Assembly (NCBI GenBank): GCA_008638375.1
Contig: CM018049.1
Location: 1,474,001-1,538,000, forward strand
Length of the DNA stretch: 64,000 bases
Direction of reading: 5' to 3'
DNA from: Nyssa sinensis
Taxonomy: Eukaryota > Streptophyta > Magnoliopsida > Cornales > Nyssaceae
In this document: one piece after another, positions 46,041-58,560 of the stretch
Position numbering within the stretch: the stretch's first letter is position 1
Layout of the letters: every line of letters starts with the position of its first letter
Translations under genes and position numbers: made by a program
Notes under the pieces: generated by a model
The model's database searches: none
What the model saw: only the letters and a program-made list of their open reading frames with translations
Told to the model about the DNA's origin: nothing

Positions 46041-47106
46041 TATCCAATTATCTTTCCTTTTTTGATTTGAATATAAACTGTTTTTAAGTCTAAAAATGGT
46101 TGTTTGGGATAAATGTAGCAATCGCTTTCAAGTTAACAGAGACCTGTAGTTTCTATCATGAAATTTGTTTATTTGTTTAAAAAAATGGTAAGTGTCCTTT
46201 TTTCTCTCATACTACCGACAGTTTGGGATTACAGACAAAGAAGACGTGTTTATTTAGATTTAGCTTCACACAGGCTTTTGTTTGATCATTGTTGCACCTT
46301 CACTTTGATTATAGTAGTTGGATAAATTTATTAAAGAAGAGGAGATGCACATGCATATGACAGTCTGTCTGTTTTAACAGCTGGGAGTGGGGTTGCCCAT
46401 TATTATTTGTTTTGCTCTTCTCATTCCATTCCATTTCAATTTTTTTTTTTTTTTTTAATTGGCGTCCGCGTCCTCGTCCGCGTATCGCTGCTGTCAAAAA
46501 AAAAAACTGTTGTAAAGCCTTCATACCCACCCTCTTATCTGTCGGCCATTATCGTTATATTTTAGGGATTCACTAATAGCTTTCGTTCAATTTGCACAAA
46601 CATCTAATTGAAAAAGTTTCTGCTAACATGTCATTCTTTTTTTATTTTTGAAATTTTAAAATTAAATAACTTATAATATATACATTACAAATGATATATT
46701 TGAATTTTAAAAATTAACATCTATCAAACAATGTCTGTATTGCATATGAAATTTTGTCAAAGAAATTCGTATTTTTTAATATAGAATTTTTATTTTGTTT
46801 TGTAGACAGAAATTTCAGGTTTTCTTTTTTGTAAAACATATAAATTTTGTCAGTCAGTTCTTTAGGAATTGTCTTCAAACTATTATAATGAATTAGCCTA
46901 AAATTCTTATATCACTAGAAAGTTTTACAAGTTACTTTCGAACAAAAAAAAAAATGAAACTCAGTTTCAATTTTTCTTGAACGAGATATACAATTATTTT
47001 ATCACAACATGTTTAGGATGTCAATCAACATTTTTTAGTTCTTTTCAAACTAAAATTGTAGCACTTAATGAATTTTCCTACAAATATTATATTACTCTAC
47101 GAGTCT
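46041..47106. other. AT-rich intergenic stretch
   Basis: No gene, element end or RNA gene is seen. T-runs and A-runs lie near 46440 and 46497. A diffuse AT-rich region of about 500 bp precedes the gypsy-R LTR start at 47107. Confidence 0.5.
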
Positions 47107-47468
47107 TGTAACATCTTGAATTTAATTCTACAGTCCTATTTTAACACTAATAAAACTCGAATTAACTAATCATGGAAAAGACAACGAAATAAAAACCAGC
47201 ACGAGGTCTTTGACATCGAAGCTAACCTAAAAAGGAAACCACCAGACGAAATTGCTTCGTAAAATGAGTAATAGGAAAGAAGTTATCAAGGAAATAGTTA
47301 AAATAAAAATCTGCGCCAGCCAAATAAGGCATAAGTCCAAAATGAGGGAAAAATGTCAAAAGTGAGGTCAATGAGATTTGAACCCTTGACCAAGTGGGTT
47401 AAGATTTTAAACATCCAAAAATATATCAAGTGGGCCACAAGCACTTTTGTGCTTTATTAGACATAGGA

Positions 47469-47499
<31 letters not shown>

Positions 47500-49225
47500 T
47501 CATTAAAGTCTCAATTCTGAATATCAACACTGTGGTGGCAACCCCTCATTGGACCCCCACCCCCACCAATTAAATTTCATGCAGCAATATGTATGTATAT
47601 ATATATATATATATATACATATATACACACCTATGTATAAGATCTAATGATATCAACCTACCTAGGGGGAGGGGGTTGTGTGTGATAAGAAAACAAATGA
47701 GTGTGTTGTGTGCATAAATCAGTGTAAGGAGAGACCATGCAAGTCAGACTTGCATGGTGGGTGTGTGCTGAATATGTTGAGTGTGTGAGAGACCAACAGT
47801 GTGCGTGAGTGATAGAGACAAAGAGGGACACATTGTGGGTGAGGAAATTGTGTGTGTCTCACTTAAGTGCAAAAACGAAGGGCTGAACCATACCTGTAAG
47901 AAGGCAAGCTTTGGAAGCTCAGTTGTGAGTCACAAAAGGGCAGTAGTCGACCAAAAGGTATAAGAACACCAAACTTGGAAAATTCACTTTTGAATTCTTT
48001 TGCCCTTGTTTCAGTATTAATTGGCATCTAGACTGCATGCATGCATAACTTTGACATTTAGAGACTATTATGATCAGACTGAGAGGGTCGAGGGCTTAAA
48101 AAACCCTAAAACCGTGCGTGACCTCCATTGTTGGACCTCCAACAGTGCAGGTTTGGGTCAACCATCAAATAATTTGTTTTTGAAGCCTCAAAGTTAAAAT
48201 AGACCTCATAAGCAATTGAAAACCACTAAGCCGCGACCGAAAACCTCAAGAGAAGGCCACTGAAAATGCAGTTGCAAACCTCGGGTTTGAAACCCAGACT
48301 CTAAAATAGGCTCCTAAACCTTGTTTTTAGAATGAGGATTGAACCTCCATGCCACGACGGTCATAATGATCCAAACCTCACTCGAAATGGTGATGAAATT
48401 GCCATTTATGAGTCAGTTACAGGCCACGACTATCCAGCCCACCATGGCTCCTAGAGCTTGATTCGAGCCCTAAGACGAATGCCAAAATGCTGCCTAGACC
48501 CTCAGTAATCGATACCATTTAAAACAGAAAGAAGAGGCATCCTAAAAGTCATGAAATTGAAAAGATCGAAAACTGGTATTAGGGCAACAGTAGCCCTACG
48601 CGATGAAGAAGACGACGAGTCGCTTGAGTTGACTCACTCAACTCGATCAAACCTAACGTGTTAACTCAGAAGCGTGTTGGCTTGTAAGCAAGCCAGCACA
48701 TTAATGGGACAACGTCATTTCGTGTAATGGATTTTAAAATTAAAGAGGGTTCGGGACTGTTTGGCCGCAAGGATAGGAGATTAAATTGGTAAACCTATTT
48801 GGAACGAGGATAACCTATCCTCGGATAGCTTCTGTAACACCCCTAACCTGCATAATTAATAATTAATTATCTAATTATTAATTATTACCGAATTAAAGGA
48901 CGATTAAGGGAATTAATCATAATCCCGACGGTCATGATAGATCGATTAAAATAATCAATTATGTCTAGTGGAAAAGGGTATAATACCCGAACCCAATTAC
49001 TGATTAATTCGGTGAAATAACACCGTTTTAACACTAACGGAACCCGATTTAGCTAACCGGAAAAATCCCGAATGATTAATAAATGACACGGAACCTCTGA
49101 CACTAAAGATAACTGAAATATGAAACTCCCAGAACAAACCGCGTCGAAAAAGGAGTTACGGAATGAAAGTTATGAATGAAACATTGAAACTGAATTAATG
49201 CGCAGCCAAACAGGGCCTTAGCCCC

Positions 49226-49323
49226 AAAAATGTGAAAAATGGCCAAATTGGTGGTCAAAGGGAATTGAACCCTTGACCTTTAAGTGGAAAGAAATTTTAC
49301 CCAAAAACTTACCAATTGAGCTA
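49226..49323 (-). other. tRNA-like segment with intact T-arm, antisense inside an LTR
   Basis: Minus strand: A-box TAGCTCAATTGG (49323 to 49312, 11 of 12), B-box GGTTCAATTCC (49271 to 49261, 10 of 11), start-to-start spacing 52. The T-arm can form AAGGG/CCCTT around a 7-base loop TTCAATT. A T5 run (49230 to 49226) could terminate Pol III. The acceptor and D stems do not pair properly, so it is tRNA-like and not a tRNA gene. Confidence 0.5.
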
Positions 49324-51039
49324 CCCACACCTTTGTGCATATACTTGCAACTTATTTGTATGTAACACTGAATTATCCTAATCTCCACCTCACATTGGAC
49401 CAATGAGGTTACATGCAAACCCCACATGATTGCTCCCCTCAGCCCCATCATTTCTCTGCCCTATACTGAACCCTACAAGTGATATACATATATGTATATG
49501 TATAGGAATCCTATTAGAGATATATATGAATTATATATTGGGTATAGGAATTATGCACACCATGAGAGAGGGATTGAGAAATCAGAAATGTATGAGAGGG
49601 CCAAGGTGTGTGAAGAAACCATATGTATTCATGGTGGGTTGACAGAACGGTTAGAGGAGAGAGTAGACACCATTATTGGCCTTGTGAACAAGTGTATACA
49701 AGTTGTGTATCCATGGAAAGAGATGCATCAAGAGGAAGGAGGAAGGAATTGAGGGAGACCCACGACTGATTGTGAGGCTCTGAGGTGCCAAAGGCACAAC
49801 CGAGGGGTTTGGACTGGGCTATAGAGGATCGGTGATCGTCTAAGAGGTAAAACATTAAAACTGCTCTAAAAACTTCCTGTTTAAATTTTGGATCTGTTCC
49901 TGATATTTTTAAGCCATATAAATTGTAAATATGCACTACTATGAGGCCTGGAACTGTCATGAACTAACTGAAAGGGTCGAATAGGGCTTGAAACCCAAAA
50001 CTGTACATCGGCAACCATGAATGGCCACCTCCAAAACTGGGTCTGATTTGACCCAAGCTAAACTGAATTTGGTTGGTCAAGACCTAATCTAGAGGTCACA
50101 AGGATTCCAAAAATACTGACCCGCGACCCAAAATCGAATGGGAAAACCCTCAAACCTGAACTTGCAGGTCACGGCAGGACCCATTTTTATTAACAAGGCT
50201 TTAAAACTTGTTTGAAACACATGAACTGAACCACCATGACCTAGGGATCACAACAAGCCAAACCTCATGAGATTTGGTTGAGAAATAAGGCCCCACGACC
50301 GAACTGAAATTGTGCGCAATAATCGGTTCTACCGAACATAATCCGTGGATTCGAAACATGAAAATGATGCTATGTTGTTGGAATTGCTCCCAGAAATGTT
50401 TTGAAATCAAAACATGTTGAAAGCCGCGCTTGAAATGGCACGAAAATGGAGCAAAACCGGACCTGCACTTACGGCAACAGCGCCCTGCGCGTTGGAGAAG
50501 ATGGAGTTGACTCGCCAACTCGTTCGAGTTGGGCCGAGTCGACTCACACACGTGGCAACGCAAGACTATGCCACCGAATTAATGAAACTACACCGTTTTG
50601 GGCTTAGCTGATTTGTTTTAAAATCTGATTCTGCCTGTTTGGTTACAGGTTTTAAAAATTAAAATCAAGTTTTGGGAATAAGCCATCCGTGGATAAGGGG
50701 GGCAATTGAGGTTAAATGGAATATGTAATTCCAGTTTTCTGAAGGGTCAGAACCGGTTGGTTTTTAGGTGTTTTGAACCGGTTCACTTGGTAAACCCTTG
50801 AACCCTGTGGGTTGAACCCCTAATTTTATGTATTTACATTTTGACCCTGAAACTTTCTAAAAATTACGAATTTGCCCCAACAGTTCTGAATATTGCACAG
50901 TGGCCCAGATTTTGGAAAAATTATACATTTAAGCCCCTGGTAATTAATTAAATAATAAAATAATTATTTTAATTATTTTATTAAATAAGTAAAATTACAA
51001 TTTTACCCCCAGACATTAAATATGTCAAACGGAGTCCAA

Positions 51040-51600
51040 ATAAATTAAATAAATAGTGTATTTTCACTATTTCAAACATTTCGGACTCAATGGTACAGTC
51101 CGATTTTGGAAATACAGTACCGAAAAATACAGACCTGTAAGTGATAAATTACTGTACTGCCCCTGATGGCACCAGACCCAAATAAAAATAAAAGACAGTC
51201 TATTTTGACTATGTCGGGCGTTCTGAACTCAACGGTGAGGTCCGTTTAACGAACTGAAATCCCGAAAAATACAGACACGTAAAGTGTAAATGACCGTACT
51301 GCCCCTAATGATTCCCAGGGTCAATTAAACATAACAGATAGTCCAACTTAATTATGTCGTACACTCTGGACCCAATGGTGAGGTCTATTTTATGAACTGA
51401 CGTGCCGAAAAATATGACACATGAAATTACCAAATTACCCCTGATACTGTACGAAGCCCAAATGAAGTCCGATTGGGACGAAATTGATACCGATAGAAAC
51501 CCGAACACTGGTGAAACTGTATACCCGAATAAATGACGAACCGGGGTCAGAATCTTACGAAACGTAAAATGACCAAAATACCCCTGAGCACTGTAAGTGA
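51040..51600. repeat. Degenerate tandem units of about 130-145 bp
   Basis: At least three successive units share 'ctatgtcgg..cattctg', 'ctcaa.ggtgaggtcc', 'ccgaaaaataca' and 'ttactgtactgcccctgatg'-like text (about 51057, 51211, 51350). One to three copies of the same unit occur in each of the other gypsy LTRs of the window. Confidence 0.75.
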
Positions 51601-52275
51601 GAGATAAAGGTCAATCTGATCTGATAAATTATCGTAAGTATAATTATGAACACTGAAGGGCTAAGTAAGACTCCGGAACTGTCAATGCGTAAAACGAGAA
51701 ATGACCGATGTGTCTCGATGGTCTAAAGCAGATACCGAACAAAGTCCAAAGGACTTGAAAATTCACATACGATATACGGGATATTCTGAGAACCACGACT
51801 GGGTCCGGGGCAAGAATGACAAAATTACCATTTTGCCCCTATGGTTAAAATAAGAACCTAACTGATACCGATTGGAGTCCAAAGGACCTAGAACTTTATA
51901 GTTAAGATATTAAGACTATTCTGATAACCGCGACAGGGTCCGGGATAAGAATGGAAAAAATACCATTTTGCCCATAAGGCTGAAAAAGTAACTGACTAAT
52001 AACGATTGAAGTCTAAATGACTTAAATTATAGTTCTGAAGACTACTAAGCCTAATTAAGGAATGAAATAGCCCCGGATGAAACCCGATGGGAGGGCGATA
52101 GGCTACTAGGCTATCTTAGGTAAACCGATAGACACCTAAGATGACGAATAAGGCCTGAATGGATGAATTCTGATCTGTCTGTGATTGATGATGATTATTC
52201 AGGATATACATGGTGATGCCTGACGTACTTGGAGGTTATCGGATTGTTTGTGCAAGGAGATAACCGTAACAGTTT

Positions 52276-54340
52276 GTGAGTAACTTGGAACTTCTGGCTT
52301 GGTGTATAAGTACACCGTCTAGTTACTGTATTTTGATTCACTGTACTATTTTATCTGCCATACTGTTTAAATGCATGTTTTTAAATGCATACTCTTTTAT
52401 AATGTATTATACGTGACATGATTTTGTACTGTCCTGCTCTCCTGTTCAGTTCGGGTCTGTCCTGTTCCGTTGTATGGTCTGTCCTGTTCCGTTGTATGGT
52501 CTGTCCTGGTTTTGTTCTGTATTGTTGCGTCTTGTGAGTAACTTGGAACTCCTGAATTGGTGTATAAGTACACTGTCTAGTTACTGTATTTTATAATACT
52601 GTACTGTACTGTTTTATCTGATACACTAATTTCATGCTCTTACTCAAATGCATGATTTTACTCTGTCTGGCTTCTCTGTTCTGTTTTGAAATAAACCGAT
52701 CACTGTTTTTTTAACTGGTTTTGAAAGAACAACTGACTCTTGGTACCACTTCAGTCTTGAGCACTATATGAGCACACCGCACTGTTTAATCTATGCATAC
52801 TGTACTGTTTATACTGTTCTGCTCTGCTCATTACTGACTTGTTCTGTTACTCTAATGTTTTAACTATACTCCTGTTTTTAATGCTGTTTCAAATGAACGT
52901 ATTTAACTATCTTGGTGAGTAACTTGGAACTTCTGGCTTGGTGTATAAGTACACCGTCTAGTTACTGTATTTTGATTCAATGTACTGTTTTATCTGCCAT
53001 ACTGTTTAAATGCATGTTTTTAAATGCATACTCTTTTATAATGTATTACACGTGACATGATTTTGTACTGTCCTGCTCTCCTGTTCAGTTCGGGTCTGTC
53101 CTGTTCCGTTGTATGGTCTGTCCAGGTTTTGTTCTGTACTGTTGCGTCTTGTGAGTAACCTGGAACTTCTGACTTGGTGTATAAGCACACCGTCTAGTTA
53201 CTGTATTTTGATTTACTGTACTGTTTTGTATACTGTACTGTCTGAATGCATACTCTTTTATACTGCATTACACGTAACATGATTTTGTACTGTCCTGCTC
53301 TCTTGTTCAGTTCGGGTCTGTCCTGTTCCGTTGTATGGTTTGTCCTGGTTTTGTTCTGTACTGTACTGTTGCGTTTTGTGAGTAACCTGGAACTTCTGAC
53401 TTGGTGTATAAGCACATCGTCTAGTTACTGTATTTTGATTTACTGTACTGTTTTGTATACTGTACTGTCTGAATGCATACTCTTTTATACTGCATTACAC
53501 GTAACATGATTTTGTACTGTCCTGCTCTCTTGTTCAGTTCGGGTTTGTCCTGTTCCGTTGTATGGTCTGTCCTGGTTTTGTTCTGTACTGTACTGTTGCG
53601 TTTTGTGAGTAACTTGGAACTTCTGGCTTGGTGTATAAGTACACCGTCTAGTTACTGTATTTTGATTCACTGTACTGTTTTATCTGCTATACTGTTTAAA
53701 TGCATGTTTTTAAATGCATACTCTTTTATAATGTATCACACGTGACATGACTTTGTACTGTCCTGCTCTCCTGTTCAGTTCGGGTCCGTCCTATTCCGTT
53801 GTATGGTCTGTCCTGGTTTTGTTCTGTACTGTTGCGTCTTGTGAGTAACCTCGACTCCTGAATTGGTGTATAAGTACACTGTCTAGTTACTGTATTTTAA
53901 AATACTGTACTGTACTGTTTTATCCGATACACTGATTTCATGCCCTTACTCAAATGCATGATTTTTACTCTGTCTGATTCCTCTGTTCTGTACTGCAATA
54001 AACCTATCACTGTTTTTACTGAAAGAACAACTGAGTCTTGGTACCACTTCAGTCTTGAGCACTATATGAGCATACTGCACTGTTTAATCTGTGCATACTG
54101 TACTGTTTATTCTGTTATACTGTTCTGCTCTGCTCATTACTGACCTGTTCTGTTACTCTGATGTTTTAACTGATCTGTTCTGTTACTCTGATGTTTTAAC
54201 TGATCTATTCTGTTACTTTGATGTTTTAACTGATCTGTTCTGTTACTCTGATGTTTTAACTGATCTGTTCTGTTACCCTGATGTTTTAACTGTACTCATG
54301 TTTTAGTACTGTTTCAAATGAACATATTTAACTATCTGTT
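52276..54340. repeat. Tandem array, seven units of about 227-381 bp
   Basis: Units begin 'gtgagtaacttggaactt' or a close variant at 52276, 52534, 52915, 53151, 53378, 53605 and 53841, with spacings 258, 381, 236, 227, 227 and 236. Each includes 'ggtgtataagtacaccgtc', 'ttactgtattttgatt' and 'cctgctctcctgttcagtt'. The pair starting 52276 and 52534 resembles the pair starting 53605 and 53841, pointing to a higher-order duplication. Short open frames in it are by-products of the repeat. Confidence 0.85.
54141..54290. repeat. Five tandem 30 bp units
   Basis: Unit tga(t/c)ct(g/a)ttctgttactctg plus atgttttaac, five copies with three to four substitutions in total. Because 30 is a multiple of three it yields a repeating decapeptide (DLFCYSDVLT) in one frame, but there is no sign that it is a real protein. 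Confidence 0.92.
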
Positions 54341-55394
54341 ATGTTTGACCCGTTCTGCCCTGACCTGTTCTGTTTGATCTGTCTGATCTGTTCAGTCCTG
54401 ATCCATCCTGATTTGTTATGTTTGATCCGTTCCATTCTGACCTGTTTGCTCTGTTTCGATCTGTTCCGTTATGTTCTGTCCCGTCCTGTTCTGCTCAATA
54501 CTGATCTATCATGTTCTTTGATGATGTACCTGTATCTCTGACTGACATACTGTTTCCGCTCAGTTTTGCCTTGTTCCGTTTCGTTGATAATATACCTGTA
54601 TCTCTGGTCGACATATTGTTTCTGCTCTGTTCTGTTATGTTTTGTTCGGCTCTGATTATTATGTTTTGTTCTGTACTATTCTGTTTTGATTTGTTGTGCT
54701 TTGCTTCATCCTGTTCTGATATGTGGTTTTATTTTGTTCAGTCCTGCTTTATTCTACTGAAACTGCATTTAAAGTAGATTCATAAAACTGCTATTTCAAA
54801 AACAACTGAACTACCCTTGTGCTTTGTAAACAAGAAATGGATTTGAAACCCTTGACAGGGAACTTGTGTTACTCATTGGACTTTTCGAAGCTCACCCCAT
54901 TTTCTAACATTTTTCAGGAATGATATCTATTGGATCTGATGGCACTGATCTGTGGAGACTGGATTATTGAGGATTGAATCTGTTTAATCAGGTGAGTGAT
55001 GTAATACGACTGACTTGACTGATATGTATTAGATATTGACATGGCTCATGGATTTAAACGGTACTCTAGAGATTATAGTTCTGCTCTGTTGTTATATGTC
55101 GGATTATAGATATGCTCTGAGGTTAGAATTGTTAGCCGTTGGATTTTAGACTGGCTCTGTGGTATATAACCTTACAGTGAATACATGAGTTGCATTCCCT
55201 TGAAAAAAAAAAAAAAGGTTTTAAATTCCGCTGCATCTGACCCTACAGTCGGAGTGCAATTCACTGGAAAGTTCAGAAATTGCCTTCGGTTGGTCGCGTG
55301 GCGGCTGACTGGCATCACGTCCTCGACATCCGCGTAGGGTGGGGTTCGGGATGTGACAGCTTCATTGTCCGCCGTTTGGACTAAGAATGCTTTG

Positions 55395-55478
55395 AAAAAA
55401 AAAAGGGTAAACCTGTTGTTCCGCCGAATCGAACCTAGGACCAAATGGAGAGGTGACACTTAACCAACCACTGTGCCA
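55395..55478 (-). other. tRNA-like A-box/B-box/T-run segment, antisense inside an LTR
   Basis: Minus strand: TGGCACAGTGGT (A-box, 55478 to 55467, 11 of 12), GGTTCGATTCG (B-box, 55435 to 55425, 10 of 11), spacing 43, then a T10 run (55404 to 55395). It is homologous to the segment at 1963. It is antisense to its LTR. Confidence 0.5.
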
Positions 55479-57322
55479 CCCATTGCTCGGCTGACATAAA
55501 CTGCACCGAATATATATATATATATCATATATACATTATTAAATTAAATTAATTAAATTAATTAATTTAAATTATTTAAAAATAGGTAAATGTCCCGATG
55601 TCCAAATTAATTAAACAAATAGTGTATTTTAACTATATCGGACATTCTAGACCTAATGGTGAGATCCATTTTGTGAACCGGGGTTCTGAAAAATTAAGTC
55701 ATATAAAACATGAAATTACCATTTGCCCTTAGGGGTGCCCGAAGCCAAATGAAAAGCTGCGAAGGCTTAGATTTATTTTCTTAGACGTTCCAGACTCAAC
55801 GGTGGAGTCCGTTTATCCAAATAAAATATTTTGAACGTTGATGTATAAAATTTAACAACCTAAAAAATATACCAAACAATACCTGAGAGAGTTAAGTAAA
55901 TCATGAACATTGGCATTGACCTAGATAATTAAAAATGGTTTAATAATAATTAAATTTCTGATTTATAGGAACCTCCAAAGGGAAGGAGAAGGAGATTTAA
56001 ATTAATAGAACTGCTGGAAGCTATTTTTGACGTAAGTAACTCCTATGCTTTAATATGAGTTATTCCCTGCTAGTTACAGTTATTTTTATATGCTGCCACA
56101 TTTGTACTCTATATCCTACCTATTGGACTTGATTCTCCGATTTGATGCCAATCGACTTGTGATCAATTATTCATGCCTGTACTTCAAAATTGACTTACTT
56201 GCCTATATCTTGATTTGCTGATATTTGAGCCTATTTATACTATCATGTATACCATGTCATAATCTTGTATCATATCTTGTTGATCCACACACTTATGTCT
56301 CGTTGATTGAGATTTTGGCTATTTCACATGATTGTACATCTTGTGTGGAAACTTATTGATCATGATATTTGGTATGTGCCCGGGGTTGTGCTCAGTCACA
56401 ATGGCCCATCTATTCTCAGATGTGGGGTGAACCCTTTGGGGTCTGTTATGTCCTTCGGGACCTATAGTAAAAGAGCTATGACGCTATTCAGTAAGCCCAA
56501 GGAACTAAGGTGAATATGAATATGTGTGTTTTGGGGGTATGCCAGGCCCTGTTTTGTTTACGCATCTGTTTTGTTAGAATTCGATAATGACATTTTTGCA
56601 TTGTTGGATGATCATATTTTATACCCTGTGAATGATCATATTATTGCAAGCATGTTACACTTTTGATTGGCTAATGTTTTGCATGTGGTAGCAATTCATC
56701 ATGATAGGCTAGATCCCAATTTTGATTGACCTTGTCATTGCCTCTTTTATCGTATTGTTGGATATGCCTCTATTTGGACCCTCGGGTCATTATTGTTGTA
56801 CCTCAGTGACTAGCTATATTTATACATGATATTTTTTATTGGCTATCTGTTATCTTTTTCCTCATTATTCTTGTGAACTAACCTTGACCCATGTTAAAGC
56901 TAGGAAATTACTTTCTGGGCTTTGTTAGCTCACCCCTTTCTTATTTTTTTTTTTTTTCAGGACAACAGGAAGTAGAGGGACCCTCACGCGCTCAAGAGGT
57001 TTAGACACCTGCAAGCCACTGGTAGCTTTTAGGCAAGTTTTTGTATTAAATTAAATACTGGAAGGTTTTAATATCTCCCATGTCACCACGGTCCTGTTAG
57101 TTTGTATTTTTGGAGGATTTGTACTTATAAACACTTATGTTCTTTTGACATGTATTAAATGATTACCTAACTATGCTACCAGATTTACTGTTGACTATAA
57201 AATATTTTATTAAAAACCTTACTTAGCATTTCAGATCCTTTTGACAGGGAATGGCCCATGGGCCGCAGACCCGGTAACGGACCCCTAATCAGCATAGGGT
57301 GGGCTTTGGGTGGTGACAGAGT

Positions 57323-57334
57323 TGGTATCAGAGC
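57323..57334 (+). other. Primer binding site of gypsy-R
   Basis: TGGTATCAGAGC, an exact tRNA-iMet-type site, 4 bp after the LTR end at 57318. Confidence 0.92.
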
Positions 57335-57569
57335 TTATGGTTCTAGTGGTCCATGAAAGATTAGGACTAAAGTATTACAACTCGCTAAAGTTCAAAGGTC
57401 ATAAGTCTAGAAGTCAATCAATTACTTAAGCCTTGTGAACTGTCCTCTTCCAATGGACGGTGCACACCCATAATATGGCTATAAAGGCAGATTAGGGCTA
57501 GGATGTTAAAACCTGTAGAGTCAAAGAGTCAAGTAATAAGTAAGACCATTAAAGTGATTAAGTGTTTAC

Positions 57570-58560
57570 TTGACTGAGAAATATTATTCTTTTGCAATAG
57601 GTAATCCGCAACCGAGTGCTATTACGGATCGTTTGGACAGAATAGAGCGTTTACTAGAGCGGGTTGTGGAAATTCTACCCAGAGGAGGTGAGACTGAACC
57701 GGTGTGGCGAGACCATACTAGTAATCGAGAAGCCCGACTAGGCGATGAGAGAAATCGATCACACCAGTACACACAGTTCCGAGACATAAAGCCGCCGACA
57801 TTCGACGGTTGGGGTGGCCCCACAGCATCAGAAGAATGGCTGCTAAAAATGAACCATATATTCCAGGTTCTCACCTGTAGTGAGGAGTAGAAGGTGGCCT
57901 ATGCCGCACACATGTTCGAAGGGGCAGCCGACGGATGGTGGCTGTTGGAAGCAGCCCGGGAACCCAATGTGAGTTGGCCGAGATTTACAGAACTCTTCAA
58001 TGAGAGGTATTTTCCCCGAGAGATTCGAGATCAGAAGATAGCTGAATTCTTAGCACTCTAACAGGGAAGAATGACTGTCAATGAATATGAGGCCAAGTTC
58101 ACCGAGTTGGCCAGTTTCATCCCTAGTATCCTTAACACCAAGAGTATCAAGGCCCACAAATTTGAAGAAGGTTTGAGATAAGCCATACAAGACTGGATCT
58201 AGCCCCATAAATTAGCCACGTACCATAAGGTGGTGGCGACAACAAGAGTAATAGAACGGAGTGAAGGGGAATTTGCTAAGAAACGAGGGAATTAGAGACG
58301 AAGAGGAGACTGGGCAGCGGACAAGGATCTTCATCTTCTAGGCTAAACATGGGAATACGCAGAATGGGGATGAAGCCTAGCCGGAGAAGGGCTAAATCCC
58401 ACAATGGGAACACAGCTAAATGCCCCACTTGTCAGAATTATCATAGGGGACAGTGCCATTGGAACACTAAAGCCTGCTACAGATGTGGATAGATTGGGCA
58501 CTTCATAAAGGACTGTCCTAAGGACAACAGGCCAATGGTCAGTACTACATTAGCCGTATT
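57570..58560 (+). pseudogene. gypsy-R gag with zinc knuckles, stop-containing
   Basis: The frame reads ITDRLDRIERLLERVVEILP, FRDIKPPTFDGWGGPTASEE, MNHIFQVLTCSEE then a TAG, then YAAHMFEGAADGWWLLEAAR, FNERYFPREIRDQKIAEF, a stop, GRMTVNEYEAKFTELASF, KAHKFEEGL, another stop, and IERSEGEFAKKRGN. The zinc region at about 58420..58525 has CPTCQNYHRGQC and CYRCG, a TAG, then IGHFIKDCPKD, so both CCHC elements are recognisable. The start codon is uncertain; the frame is already open at 57570. Several of the stops are TAG where Q or W codons are usual. This copy cannot be translated through. Confidence 0.88.

Larger units (their letters stand above)
48833..55358 (+). repeat. Very long solo LTR, 6526 bp, inserted in the gypsy-R 5' LTR
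   Basis: Starts TGTAACACCCCTAACCTGC and ends GGGTTCGGGATGTGACA, flanked by perfect target duplications GCTTC (48828..48832 and 55359..55363). No PBS, PPT or internal coding region is seen, and no second LTR. In order it contains a tRNA-like segment (49226..49323), a text block shared with other LTRs, tandem units of about 130-145 bp (51040..51600), a large tandem array (52276..54340), a 30 bp array (54141..54290), a pyrimidine-rich stretch (54340..54780) and the usual 3' end. This is about twice the length of the other LTRs here. Confidence 0.88.
47107..57318 (+). repeat. gypsy-R 5' LTR, split by a 6.5 kb solo LTR
   Basis: Starts TGTAACATCTTGAATTTAAT, matching the start of LTR 156..3862, and ends GGGTGGTGACA at the PBS. 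Net length is about 3.68 kb. Segments are 47107..48832 and 55364..57318. It contains (TA)n at 47470..47494 and 47596..47618, two tRNA-like segments (about 47374..47437 and 55395..55478), and the conserved text around 56390 ('gtgctcagtcacaatggccc') seen in the other LTRs. Confidence 0.9.

Noticed and set aside
49226..49323. Genuine tRNA gene on the minus strand
   Set aside because: The A-box, B-box and T-arm are tRNA-like, but the acceptor and D stems do not pair and no sensible anticodon arm is seen.
54091..54306. Repetitive decapeptide open frame as a protein gene
   Set aside because: It is produced by a 30 bp tandem array inside an LTR, with no upstream gene context, and disappears outside the array.
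52276..54340. CRISPR-like or centromeric satellite array
   Set aside because: Units are contiguous without spacers, vary from 227 to 381 bp, and are bounded by LTR termini; this is tandem growth in an element in plant nuclear DNA.
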